A DNA stretch of 45,257 nt from Acidobacteriaceae bacterium (GCA_003135475.1 PLBW01000133.1:1-45257), one strand, 5' to 3'. Shown: positions 1 through 7,624, numbered from the stretch's first letter. Numbers and translations: made by a program. The notes: a model not told the origin generated them from the letters alone.

Positions 1-443
1 CTCTTTCTGACTCAAGGTCACCATCCTTACAGGGTGACAAAGTCTCGTTGCAGTTATGGGGTGACAATATCTTGGAGCATCTACACGCGGTGATGAAAAC
101 ACTTGCCAGAATGCCGAGTTCCTGTAATGATCTCCTGCTCCCCTCTGGAATGGGTGAGAGAGGAGCTTTCGGTCGAACCGAAACGCGGATTTGGGTTGAT
201 GTTTCTGTCAGCGGTTGAATTTCACGCATTGTACGGGCTCCAGGGATCGGCTCTGTCGCGGATGCATTAGTCCGCCAGGACGATTCAGGGGGCTTTTTCA
301 TTGCCGAAAAGCTGCGAACTGAGCCGCAACCCTTGTTTCCCGGTAACGTTGAGACGTCTTCCGATCCCGCTCCCTCAGGGTTCTGCTCGGAACGTCCGCG
401 CAGCAGGGGTTATTCCAAGTTCATCAGGTGAAAGGAGTAGTTT
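1..443 (+). other. non-coding leader region before the cold-shock gene
   Basis: I see no convincing gene here. Visible structures are an imperfect hairpin with arms GTCACC (17-22) and GGTGAC (33-38), a second GGTGAC about 27 bases further on, and a perfect 7-bp stem TTTCGGT-cga-ACCGAAA at 167-183. Long structured 5' leaders are common for csp genes (family knowledge), so part of this may be transcribed leader. I could not assign a promoter with confidence. Confidence 0.4.
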
Positions 444-647
444 GTGAGAGAGAAAGGTACAGTCAAGTGGTTTAACGGAGCCAAAGGATACGGATTCATC
501 CAAAGATCTACGGGCGAGGATGTCTTCGTGCATTTCTCGGCTATCCAGGAGAACGGATATCGCAGCCTGAACGAGGGCGAGACAGTGGAGTTCGACCTCA
601 CCAAGGGACCAAAGGGCTTCCAGGCCGCTAACGTGCAGCGCGTGTAA
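444..647 (+). CDS. cspA: cold-shock protein (CspA family)
   Basis: A 67-residue single cold-shock domain (OB fold), the normal length for a bacterial Csp, which binds single-stranded RNA/DNA and acts as an RNA chaperone. The RNP-1-like motif KGYGFIQ and the RNP-2-like motif VFVHFSAI are both visible, after the typical start [15 protein letters not shown]. The start is GTG at 444, supported by AAAGGAG at 431-437. It stands alone, with a rho-independent terminator about 80 bases downstream. The exact paralogue (cspA, cspC and so on) cannot be told from sequence, so the symbol is generic. Confidence 0.95.
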   Translation: MREKGTVKWFNGAKGYGFIQRSTGEDVFVHFSAIQENGYRSLNEGETVEFDLTKGPKGFQAANVQRV

Positions 648-722
648 GACAGTCTGCGCCACGCGGAAGCAGGTCACATGCGCGTCGCTTCGCAGGGCTT
701 CCGAGTACGGCCAAGACCACTG

Positions 723-752
723 AACCCTCCCGCCGGGGAGGGTTTCTCATTT
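723..752 (+). terminator. rho-independent terminator after the cold-shock gene
   Basis: A perfect 9-bp stem, AACCCTCCC (723-731) and GGGAGGGTT (736-744), closes a 4-base loop and runs into TTTCTCATTT. It sits about 75 bases after the csp stop codon on the same strand. Confidence 0.8.
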
Positions 753-835
753 GGGAGTCGGTACCTCAAGCCTTGGTCAAGGAACCCAGTAAAACGCTTT
801 CCAAGGGGCCCCACTACGTTGAGGCGATCGGATTT

Positions 836-1309
836 TCATTCCGCCGAATCCGCCTCCAGTATCAGACCGCACAGGCGGCTCAACTCGCGGCACTCTTGGT
901 TATTGAGCCTACTAAGGCGGGCGCCCACGGTCGCGTCAATCTCGGGCTGCATTCTGGCCAGCAGCTTCAGCCCTTTAGCGGTGATGATGGTCACGGCTTG
1001 GCGTTGATCGTCGTTTCCCCGCGACCGTTTGACCAGGCCACGGGCCTGCAGTCGGTCCACCAGGCGAGTGACATCGGGAGCGCGGTCGATCATGCGCCGG
1101 GCGATCTCGCAACGCGCGTGCCCTCGGGGATGGACCCCTCGCAGGATGCGCAGCACGTTGTACTGCGGGCGCGTAATACGGTGCATTTCGCAAAGTTCAT
1201 CCATCAGGTCATTCAGCGTATGGGCTGCGACCAGAAGGCCCAGTAGAGCTTCCTGCATGGGGTCGGCAAACTGCGCCTGACTAAGGCGCCGGCTGAGGGC
1301 TTCGTTCAT
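836..1309 (-). CDS. MarR-family transcriptional regulator
   Basis: A 157-residue winged-helix regulator, the usual MarR length. The central region carries the MarR pattern: recognition helix around ITRPQYNVLRIL, then RAPDVTRLVDRLQARGLVKR and the wing with basic residues RSRGNDDQRQAV. The DxR(Q)A wing motif and the late helix TAKGLKLL are typical. The open frame extends upstream, but the ATG at 1309 is preceded by AAGAAGG at good spacing, so I start there. It lies 31 bases after the queG stop on the same strand and is probably co-transcribed with it. Such proteins usually repress adjacent or stress/efflux genes in response to small ligands; the ligand is unknown. No clear operator was identified. 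Confidence 0.85.
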   Translation of the reverse strand: MNEALSRRLSQAQFADPMQEALLGLLVAAHTLNDLMDELCEMHRITRPQYNVLRILRGVHPRGHARCEIARRMIDRAPDVTRLVDRLQARGLVKRSRGNDDQRQAVTIITAKGLKLLARMQPEIDATVGARLSRLNNQECRELSRLCGLILEADSAE

Positions 1310-1340
1310 GCCTTCTTTATAGCCAGAATTTGTGCGCTTG

Positions 1341-2462
1341 TCATTCGGCGGAAGGTCTTCGGAGTTCACCGCGCAAGCGCCGCAGGGCCCAGCGCGCGTG
1401 TTCCGCAACGATCGCGTCTTCATCGCGACTCAGTTCTTCGAGTACGGGCAAAAAGCGCTCTTCGTCGCTGTTAGCGAGCGCGATGGCAACATTTCTCCGC
1501 AGGCCATTGAAACGCGCGCGCTTCACCGGCGAACCGCGAAACATCTCGCGAAACTCTTTCAGGCTCAAGCCCGCCAACCACTCCAGATCGGGATTCACCA
1601 GCGCGGCGCGCGGCTGAAGTTCAGGCGTCTTCGTCACCGGGGCTTCACGGTTCCAGGGGCAAACATCCTGGCAAATGTCGCAGCCGAACACCTGCCGGCC
1701 CATGCCGGAACTTAGCTCTTCGGGAATCGTGCCGCGTTTCTCGATGGTGAGATAAGAGATGCACCGGGTCGCGTCGAGTTGATACGGAGCAGGGAAGGCG
1801 TTGGTCGGGCAGGCGTCGAGACAGCGCGTGCACGAGCCGCAGCGGTCGGGTGGAGGCAGATCGGGCGTCAACTCCAGCGACGTCAGCATGATGCCAAGGA
1901 AGAGCCACGACCCCAACCGCTCATTCAGGATGCAAGTGTTCTTGCCAATCCAGCCGATCCCAGCGTACTGGGCAAAGATGCGCTCGATGACCGGACCGGT
2001 GTCCACGTAACACCAGGTGCGCGGCGCGGGCATCTTTTGCCGCTCGCAGATTTCCAGCAGCCCCGCTTCGAGCGCGCGGAGCTTTCCGAGTACTACGTCG
2101 TGATAGTCACGTTGCGACCAGGCGTAGCGCGAGATCCATCCTTGAGCGGTCGTGCCGGCGTGGGTCGAGTAGGGCTCGCCAGTGTTGTAATTCACGGCGC
2201 ACACCACCACCGAACGCGCCCAGGGAGCGGCGTTGGCCAGCGAGGCGCGCTTCAACTCGCCGCCTTCGGTGCGCGCTTCGAGGTACTTCATCTCACCGGC
2301 GCGGCCGGCGGCGATCCATTGGGGAAAAAAGCGGTGCTCCGCGGTGTCGGCCACTCCGGCTATGCCGGCCAGGTCGAAGCCCACCTCGGAGGCAAGGCGC
2401 TTGATGTCGTCCTCGGAGGCAAGGCGCTTGATGTCGTCCGTCAGATTACAGATGACTGACAC
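1341..2462 (-). CDS. queG: epoxyqueuosine reductase QueG
   Basis: A 373-residue protein of the cobalamin-dependent epoxyqueuosine reductase family, which performs the last step of queuosine tRNA modification (epoxyqueuosine to queuosine). The catalytic-site motif VDTGPVIER is at about residue 153. It is followed by two 4Fe-4S motifs: CGSCTRCLDACP at 208-219 and CDICQDVCPW from 261. A C-terminal HEAT-like segment ends the protein. The chosen start is GTG at 2462, without a strong ribosome-binding site; a slightly different start is possible. The N-terminus contains the unit DDIKRLASE twice in tandem because of a 27-bp DNA duplication. Family members normally have this helix once. A marR gene follows on the same strand. 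Confidence 0.93.
   Translation of the reverse strand: MSVICNLTDDIKRLASEDDIKRLASEVGFDLAGIAGVADTAEHRFFPQWIAAGRAGEMKYLEARTEGGELKRASLANAAPWARSVVVCAVNYNTGEPYSTHAGTTAQGWISRYAWSQRDYHDVVLGKLRALEAGLLEICERQKMPAPRTWCYVDTGPVIERIFAQYAGIGWIGKNTCILNERLGSWLFLGIMLTSLELTPDLPPPDRCGSCTRCLDACPTNAFPAPYQLDATRCISYLTIEKRGTIPEELSSGMGRQVFGCDICQDVCPWNREAPVTKTPELQPRAALVNPDLEWLAGLSLKEFREMFRGSPVKRARFNGLRRNVAIALANSDEERFLPVLEELSRDEDAIVAEHARWALRRLRGELRRPSAE
2384..2437. repeat. 27-bp perfect tandem duplication inside queG
   Basis: Two adjacent identical 27-bp units, 2384-2410 and 2411-2437, each coding for nine residues (DDIKRLASE on the minus strand). The duplication is in frame, so queG remains open. Exact identity suggests a recent event or an assembly artefact. 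Confidence 0.9.
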
Positions 2463-2497
2463 AGGTGGGACTCGTGTTGATTATACGAACTGAAGGG

Positions 2498-2704
2498 TCA
2501 AATCGACGGCCGCTTCCGAAGCAATGACATTCCCACGAATAGGATCACGAAGACAGCAACCAGGTACAGACGGCCTGCGTTCGTACTCGGCCAATATAAA
2601 GCCGACAGTAAAAACGCGACTGCGGTAATGATCTGCAAGATTCGTCGCGCTAGGCGCTGCGCTTTCCGGGTTCGGAGGGTGCTGCTCGACTCTCGGCCTG
2701 GCAC
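2498..2704 (-). CDS. hypothetical small membrane protein
   Basis: A 68-residue frame with a basic N-terminus and two predicted membrane segments, around ILQIITAVAFLLSALYW and LYLVAVFVILFVGMSLL, ending in a short positive tail RKRP. The start is GTG at 2704 with GGAG six bases upstream. It lies upstream of queG on the same strand, about 35 bases from its start. I do not recognise a family. The hydrophobic pattern with flanking positive charges and the ribosome-binding site favour a real gene, but the short length keeps confidence moderate. Confidence 0.5.
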   Translation of the reverse strand: MPGRESSSTLRTRKAQRLARRILQIITAVAFLLSALYWPSTNAGRLYLVAVFVILFVGMSLLRKRPSI

Positions 2705-2796
2705 ATTCAGCTCCGGGCAGAGTTATGGTACTTGCCATAACGCGGTCGTTGCTTTTCCCGCTGTACGTTTAACGTAGTCCGTGATACGCTGAAAAG

Positions 2797-3075
2797 GTGA
2801 TTAAGTCTTTCCGATCATGGGAGACCGAACAGCTTCACCGCCGGCAGCGAGTCAAACGCTTTCGGGCTTGCGAACGGGTGGCCCAGCGAAAGCTGCGGCA
2901 GTTGGATATCGCCGCCGAACTTCGCGATTTGAGGTCTCCGCCTGGCAATCACTTGGAAGCGCTGAGAGGCGATCGCGAAGGGCAGCACAGTATCCGCATC
3001 AACGACCAGTGGCGCATCTGCTTTATCTGGCGCAATGGGGATGCCTACGATGTCGAAATTGTAGATTATCACTAG
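2797..3075 (+). CDS. higB: HigB-like toxin of a type II toxin-antitoxin pair (RelE/ParE superfamily)
   Basis: A 92-residue protein with the HigB/RelE-superfamily mRNA-interferase pattern. It begins with IKSFRSWETEQL, contains the substrate-binding basic region, and ends with the C-terminal core HSIRINDQWRICFIWRNGDAYDVEIVDYH type signature (RINDQWRICF and VEIVDYH). Toxins of this family cut ribosome-bound mRNA. The start is GTG at 2797, preceded closely by GAAAAG; a stronger site is not visible. The toxin gene comes first, as is usual for hig loci, and the antitoxin begins eight bases after its stop. Confidence 0.9.
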   Translation: MIKSFRSWETEQLHRRQRVKRFRACERVAQRKLRQLDIAAELRDLRSPPGNHLEALRGDREGQHSIRINDQWRICFIWRNGDAYDVEIVDYH

Positions 3076-3083
3076 GAGGGACC

Positions 3084-3386
3084 ATGGCTAAGACCGAAAA
3101 ACTTCCGCCTATTCATCCCGGGGAAATTCTGCGCGAAGATTTCATGGCGCCGCTAGGCCTCAGCATGAACAGGCTGGCGCTCGATCTGCATGTTCCCGTG
3201 ACACGTATTGCAGAGATTGTGCACCAGCGGCGGGGCATAACTCCTGATACCGCGCTGCGGCTGGGGCGCTATTTCAACACCAGTGCGCGCTTCTGGCTGA
3301 ACGCCCAGTCCAGCTATGATCTTGAGGTCGCACAAGACGCACTGCAGCGCACCATTGAGCGCGATGTGCGTCCCCTGGTCGCTTAA
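3084..3386 (+). CDS. higA: HigA-like antitoxin (XRE-type HTH)
   Basis: A 100-residue HigA/VapI-type antitoxin. The family N-terminus PPIHPGEILREDFM is followed by a helix-turn-helix, residues about 28-60 (LSMNRLALDLHVPVTRIAEI, then the HQRRGITPDTALRLGRYF turn), and the typical RFWLNAQSSYDLEVA segment. The start is ATG at 3084 with AGGAGG at 3074-3079, overlapping the end of higB. HigA neutralises HigB and usually represses the shared promoter through operators near it. I did not find a clear palindrome upstream of higB. The pair lies outside the downstream transposon. Confidence 0.92.
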   Translation: MAKTEKLPPIHPGEILREDFMAPLGLSMNRLALDLHVPVTRIAEIVHQRRGITPDTALRLGRYFNTSARFWLNAQSSYDLEVAQDALQRTIERDVRPLVA

Positions 3387-3551
3387 GGCCGAGGATTTCA
3401 CTTCTTCCGATATTGTCATTCCGACCGAGCCGCCGCGACGGGCGAGCGGAGTGACCTGCGGTTTGGCGGTTAGCGTCTAGCAAAAGTTGGTCGCCACGCC
3501 CTAGCCAAAAGCAGGCAACAAGCTTGGATAGGGCCCCGGCAGTCGGGCATT

Positions 3552-3578
3552 GGGGCGGCCGGTGGACCGAACCGCCCC
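3552..3578 (-). terminator. stem-loop downstream of the haloperoxidase-like gene
   Basis: Arms GGGGCGG (3552-3558) and CCGCCCC (3572-3578) pair perfectly, with further partial pairing inside the loop. It lies just beyond the stop of the minus-strand haloperoxidase gene, but there is no T tract, so it could equally be an intergenic repeat. Confidence 0.3.
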
Positions 3579-3589
3579 GCTGGCAGAAG

Positions 3590-5358
3590 TTATCGGTTGG
3601 AGATAGTCGCGATGGTGCCGTCGAGTTTGGTGAAGCGGATGGTGAACTTCTCGTTGTAGGTATGGGCTTTGTCCTGAAGCACGCTGATGGCAAAGGCTTC
3701 GCCCAGAAGCATGGAGCAGTCGGAGTCGCTGCGCCAGTGAATTCCGCCATGGACGCCATGACCGAAGCTGACGTTGTGCGCGAGCTTGTTCAACTCGCCA
3801 TTGACCGTGAGCCGGCCCCTATCCTGACCGGTGTAGGGCACCAGCGACAGACCATCGTTGGTGGGCACCAGGGGATTGGGAATCACGTAATTGCCGTCGA
3901 AGAAGAACTTCAACAAGGCAATGCAAGCGCCCCCTACGACGCCGTGGCCCGTGGGGTAGGCGGGGTGCAGCGGCGAACCTTCGGGAAATGCCTGCGAAAG
4001 TAGATAGCTATGATACTGGTCGTAGCTGGCCTGAAGGGCTTGCGAGTGCAGAACATTGTCGTTCACCTTAGCATCGGTGCTGCCCAGCCTCGGGTCCTCA
4101 TCATGGCGACGATTCCGCCGGCGGACTCGGGACGATGGCGGAGGTGAATAATCCACTTCTGGTACCAGACCACATCCAAGGCCCGGGCGGCAATTTCCCC
4201 CAGCGACGCCGCGATATCGGGCCCGCCGAAGGTGCCGAAGCCGTTCTGCGTCCTGGAGTGGACATAGGGATTACCAGGATTCAAGGGCACGCCGAGGGTA
4301 TTCAATACCAGGAACGCAACGAAGTACGCCTGATACAGCACGTCCGTGTGGGTATATGCGGCCAGACCGCGTCCGTTGTGCTGGTAGCGCACTTGCGAGT
4401 CCTCTTGGTTTCGTAGTCCAGTGTCAATGCCATTCTGGACCTGAAACCAGGTAGTGAGGTCGGTCATGTAGTCGATGCCCGGCAGGTAGGTGGTCATCTG
4501 CTGACTCATCTCCTGCTGGCCGAGCGACGTGGGTGTAATGAAGAACTGCGAGATGGACGGCCCCAGGGTTTCACCGGGATAGGCACCGCGGAACAGGAGA
4601 TTGGGAGTCACCCGGCCGTGGTCATCTCTGGGGCCGGCGTAGTAAGGCATCGAGGAAAGCTCCGCCGCCGCCTGAATCGCCGTTGGATTGGTTGCGTAAT
4701 CGGTGAAGGCCACGTCGCGTAACAGCGAGCACCAGTACAACTCCACCAATTCTGTTCCGTAAGCTGCACTGGCGATTGCGGGAGGCGGAGGAACAACCAC
4801 AAGACTTTCCTGATTGGCCGGAGAAGGCGCATTGCCGAACTGCACGGCGTCGGAACCCTCCAGGTCGAAAGCCAGCGCCCCTTGCGGTCCGTTCAGGGTG
4901 CGGGTGCCGCCGAGAATGATGTTCTCAAAGTCAGAGGGGTTGCCGCTGTTCAAGGCCCTTTTGAAGGTATTGAAGGCGTATAAATTTACCCGCCCGTAGC
5001 CGTCCTGAAGCAGCCCTTTCGAATAAGTGCCGGATTTGTCGCGATAGCGCGTCTCGTCGCCGTTGGTGGTGTGTGGGGGAACGGGAATGCGGGCTTCTTG
5101 GGTGGCTGCCCCGACGCGCAGGGCAAAAGACTTAGCCACACGGCGGTCGTCCGCGCCGGTGGGCAGCGGTGCTGCCTCTGCTTTGGTGCCGGGAGAGTCG
5201 AGTGCTGGAGATAATCCAATGGCGCTAGCGGTAGCTGCGGCGGCGGCTGCGCCGCCGATTGTGCCCATGAACCTCCGCCGGCTGGGCAATGATACCGTGT
5301 GGGGCTCCCGCTCCACTGTAGAGGGCAGAGTCTCCAAAATTACCGGGGGGTCTGTCAT
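3590..5358 (-). pseudogene. vanadium-dependent haloperoxidase-like (PAP2 superfamily) secreted protein, frameshifted
   Basis: Two overlapping minus-strand frames together make one protein. The upstream frame starts at ATG 5358, has GGAG about eight bases before it, carries a twin-arginine signal (RRRFMG plus an Ala-rich hydrophobic stretch) and ends after the vanadate-binding motif WYQKWIIHLRHRPE. The second frame continues with SPLHPAYPTGHG and, further on, SFGHGVHGGIHWRSD, the other two active-site motifs of vanadium chloroperoxidases. The switch happens around 4095-4105 and needs one extra base; no slippery heptamer is present. All catalytic motifs survive, so the lesion may be recent or a sequencing error. 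If restored, the product would be a periplasmic enzyme oxidising halides with hydrogen peroxide, or a related acid phosphatase. A transposon sits about 150 bases upstream. Confidence 0.85.
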
Positions 5359-5458
5359 GGCCGGTCTCCTTCTCACCCCACCTGTTCACTGTTCCCGACC
5401 CCAGCACTGACCCACGGTCACATTTGGAAAAAATCTTACCTCCAAGACCGAAAATGGT

Positions 5459-5508
5459 CAAAATAGTGTACTCGTCAAATAATGTACTCGTCCTCTCATC
5501 CCAAATTA
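5459..5508. repeat. left half of an older IS-end-like repeat array
   Basis: Two related units, CAAAATAGTGTACTCGTC (5459-5476) and CAAATAATGTACTCGTC (5476-5492), precede CCCAAATTA at 5500-5508. The third unit is split by the transposon and resumes at 8845. Such short tandem repeats resemble the multiple transposase-binding sites at ends of IS21-type elements; that assignment is an inference. Confidence 0.5.
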
Positions 5509-5536
5509 GGGTAATTATATACTTACCGTACCGCGA
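5509..5536. repeat. left terminal inverted repeat of the transposon
   Basis: Begins GGGTAATTATATACTT, perfectly inverted at 8823-8838. The next 12 bases match the right end at 8 positions. Confidence 0.9.
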
Positions 5537-5598
5537 TTTGAGTGTCAGAATCAAAGGGCCGTGACAGGGCCTTAGGCTTAGGCATAGGGAGTCGGGCG

Positions 5599-5820
5599 TC
5601 AAACCTTACGCTTGACAATCTCGCCCGTCTCGACGATTTGGAATGTATCGTCGTCAATACGATTGAGATGGTTTCCATTAAGCAATCTGAACTTAATGAT
5701 GGTCGGAATCCACGACTTCTCTCCAGCTAGCGTTCTTATTCCTTGCCAGTGCTGGACAGCGAGAGCGTGCAGTTCTTTCCCGTCATCCATACAAACAACA
5801 AAGCGCTCGGAGGTCGTCAT
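5599..5820 (-). CDS. small hypothetical protein, transposon cargo
   Basis: A 73-residue protein starting at ATG 5820 with GAGGG roughly nine bases upstream. It reads as two short segments: an N-terminal strand-rich part (ERFVVCMDDG) and a C-terminal part (FRLLNGNHLNRIDDDTFQIV, then ETGE) that resembles widespread small uncharacterised proteins ending in an IDDDTFEIV-TGE-like motif. It has no membrane segment or signal peptide. Its start codon shares two bases with that of the plus-strand gene at 5819, so the two are divergent with no intergenic space. It lies 62 bases inside the left end of the transposon. Function unknown. Confidence 0.6.
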   Translation of the reverse strand: MTTSERFVVCMDDGKELHALAVQHWQGIRTLAGEKSWIPTIIKFRLLNGNHLNRIDDDTFQIVETGEIVKRKV

Positions 5821-6034
5821 GGAGTTGCCCTCAATTGCTACTGGAGTCGAAGTTATTCACGAAGGATTGCTGCGAGCCACCTTGAATGATATTGGTTGGT
5901 ACGCCAAGAAAAACAACCTTTCCGCAGATCAAGTTAGACGTTTCTTTGAGGCTGGCATCGCAACCAACCATTGTCTTATTGGGTCGCGAGAGGATTCTAA
6001 TCCCAAACCACAACCGGACGCCCATCTAGACTAA
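5819..6034 (+). CDS. small hypothetical protein, transposon cargo
   Basis: A 71-residue frame starting at ATG 5819, with GGAGG at 5809-5813 at good spacing. The N-terminal two thirds look folded and helical (IHEGLLRATLNDIGWYAKKN, then LSADQVRRFFEAG); the tail is polar and Pro-rich. I recognise no family. The ribosome-binding site lies inside the first codons of the divergent minus-strand gene, so the two genes can only be transcribed from promoters located inside each other. One of the two starts may therefore be wrong. Confidence 0.5.
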   Translation: MELPSIATGVEVIHEGLLRATLNDIGWYAKKNNLSADQVRRFFEAGIATNHCLIGSREDSNPKPQPDAHLD

Positions 6035-6124
6035 TTTCTGCGCGATTGTCTCATCCAAGATTTCCCGCACGGTCAGCGGCACAATGACCCGCGTATCCAT
6101 CAGCGACGAGGGCTTTTCGGTCAT
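6026..6124 (-). pseudogene. possible DNA-methyltransferase remnant (32 codons)
   Basis: A 32-residue frame beginning MTEKPSSLMDTRVI and ending LTVREILDETIAQKLV. The first part resembles the start of phage- or island-type DNA methyltransferases (MDTRVIYCGDN-like) and the last part resembles the C-terminus of such enzymes, as if the catalytic middle had been deleted. There is no clear ribosome-binding site. This is from memory of family patterns only and needs a database search. Confidence 0.3.
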
Positions 6125-6165
6125 TTGGCGATCATACAGTACTGAAAAAGGAGCCAGTCATGCAA

Positions 6166-6732
6166 TCAAAGAGAATAAAGGGGTCCCCCAAGTGGAGGTG
6201 TGAAGTCTCCGACCTCGTTAGCTATCCCGCAGGCTACCGCGTCGTCCGCCGTGAAATTAAGATTGCGGTGCTCGAATTCTGCCCATCTTTCTGGGCTAAG
6301 GGTGACGTGCTCACGGAGAATTGCTTTGACCCTATTGTCGTCCATGACCATAGCTTCGCCCAGAGACTTAACAACGGCGGCGGGAACCTGAGGGAGTTCG
6401 TGCATGAAGATGTGGTGAACCATGAAAGTCGCATGTTTACTGACTATGCGCTTCTTCCCTCCGAGATACGCGATTACGCCCATCGACGAAATGATGCCGG
6501 AATTGTAGAGAACGAGGTCAATGGGCAGCGTTCTAAAGAAGTTGTATAGGGCTATTCCGTGTCCGGCTATGCCCCCGTTGCATTGGAACAGCAAGTGGAC
6601 CCTAGCGCGGGCTTTTACCGCTGGAGCCAAGCCACGGAATATCCTTTGCAGTGATTCCTCATCCGTATCACCGGCGAAGACTATGTACATATCCAACTGA
6701 TGACTGCTGGGTTGCGGTGCGTTGGTAGTCAT
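6166..6732 (-). CDS. ClpP-like serine protease homologue (ClpP/crotonase fold), transposon cargo
   Basis: A 188-residue protein with the ClpP-type core. It has the oxyanion loop region CNGGIAGHGIALYNFFRTLP (from 51), nucleophile-elbow motif SSMG with Ser83, catalytic-His motif MVHH (His106/107) and the C-terminal element LNFTADDAVACGIANEV. The acidic third residue of ClpP, normally in a (D/E)RD-F-like stretch, aligns with Asn or Leu here (RNLNF, 156-160), so the triad may be incomplete or the acid supplied elsewhere. There is no propeptide or signal peptide. The ATG at 6732 overlaps the stop of the upstream DUF3800 gene (ATGA), pointing to translational coupling. Short ClpP-like proteases also occur in phage head modules, but no capsid or portal gene is present. 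Substrate and partner unknown. Confidence 0.8.
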   Translation of the reverse strand: MTTNAPQPSSHQLDMYIVFAGDTDEESLQRIFRGLAPAVKARARVHLLFQCNGGIAGHGIALYNFFRTLPIDLVLYNSGIISSMGVIAYLGGKKRIVSKHATFMVHHIFMHELPQVPAAVVKSLGEAMVMDDNRVKAILREHVTLSPERWAEFEHRNLNFTADDAVACGIANEVGDFTPPLGGPLYSL

Positions 6733-7487
6733 GGTGCCTCATGGTCACTTATTCCCTTGAAAATTAGCGGCTCAATTCGCTTGTAAAGTTCCTCGGTGTC
6801 CTTACACTTGACGAGATGCCGCGAGATTAGCAGAGTGCAGACATCTGCCAGTTGAATCCCCACAGAGAACTTTGAGTCTCCGAAATACATGTCATCATGG
6901 ATGTGGGCCAACACGCCACGGGTTGGAGGACTAGAGCGAACAAACTGCCGATAATGGCGGAACCCTTTCTGCATTGCATACTTTGTCTTTTGATCTGTGG
7001 TGTTATCGGCAACAAGCACACCAAAGCCACCATTTTGCTGGAACCAATCTTCGACCGCCCGTGCGCATCTGCGAAACGCCACATCTGCCTCATTGGCGCT
7101 TCCGAAGTCGGTATCCTGTAGCTTTTCTATGTCCACAGCGCCATACACGATTGAAATGTTCCAGTTTTCGATAACGCGCACTCCCTCTCCGAGTAGGTGG
7201 AATCTTTCATCTTTGGGGATTTCCTTGAATGGTTTATTGCCGTGTAGCAGATCGCAAGCGTGAAATTCGCAAGTCTCACGGATTTCTTCGGGGATATGCT
7301 CATACACGAGATAGGCAAGCTCTTGCTCGATGGAAGAGAAAAACTCATCAGCGACGATGACGGCTCCCATGACCTGAAACTGCCGATCTAGAATTTTGTC
7401 CTGCTTCGAATCGTCAATGTAAACGATATGCACTGGGCTTCGATCACGCGAACTCAGTAATTGCTCGACTTGACTTTTGCAAACCAC
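6729..7487 (-). CDS. DUF3800-domain protein, transposon cargo
   Basis: A 252-residue protein matching the DUF3800 pattern: YIDDS near the N-terminus (23-27), EFHACDLL (74-81), a central acidic segment with VADNTTDQK (159-167), and the C-terminal block FGDSKFSVGIQLADVC (202-217). The spaced conserved acidic residues suggest a nuclease- or transposase-like metal-binding site; the family has no settled biochemical function that I can name. The start is GTG at 7487 with GGAG about nine bases upstream. It overlaps the ClpP-like gene by four bases, so the two products probably work together. DUF3800 genes are often seen near mobile elements and defence loci, which is context only. Confidence 0.82.
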   Translation of the reverse strand: MVCKSQVEQLLSSRDRSPVHIVYIDDSKQDKILDRQFQVMGAVIVADEFFSSIEQELAYLVYEHIPEEIRETCEFHACDLLHGNKPFKEIPKDERFHLLGEGVRVIENWNISIVYGAVDIEKLQDTDFGSANEADVAFRRCARAVEDWFQQNGGFGVLVADNTTDQKTKYAMQKGFRHYRQFVRSSPPTRGVLAHIHDDMYFGDSKFSVGIQLADVCTLLISRHLVKCKDTEELYKRIEPLIFKGISDHEAP

Positions 7488-7624
7488 GGCGCGATACTCC
7501 GATCTAGGCGCTCTTGCGTCAGATCGAGTATTGCGTCAGAACGGTTATGTCGGGTCGCCCTGGGTCCTCTGCCAAGAAAACTGAAGGGTGACACGCGCAA
7601 TTATCCAACGGATGATTATACGGC

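Noticed and set aside
2797-3386. higBA as part of the transposon cargo
   Set aside because: It lies more than 2 kb outside the left inverted repeat, beyond the haloperoxidase gene.
4085-4110. Programmed ribosomal frameshift in the haloperoxidase-like gene
   Set aside because: No slippery heptamer or downstream structure in the overlap, and the family is normally one frame.
6160-6549. Plus-strand frame of 129 codons in the transposon
   Set aside because: Antisense to the ClpP-like gene, whose active-site motifs show that the minus strand is coding.
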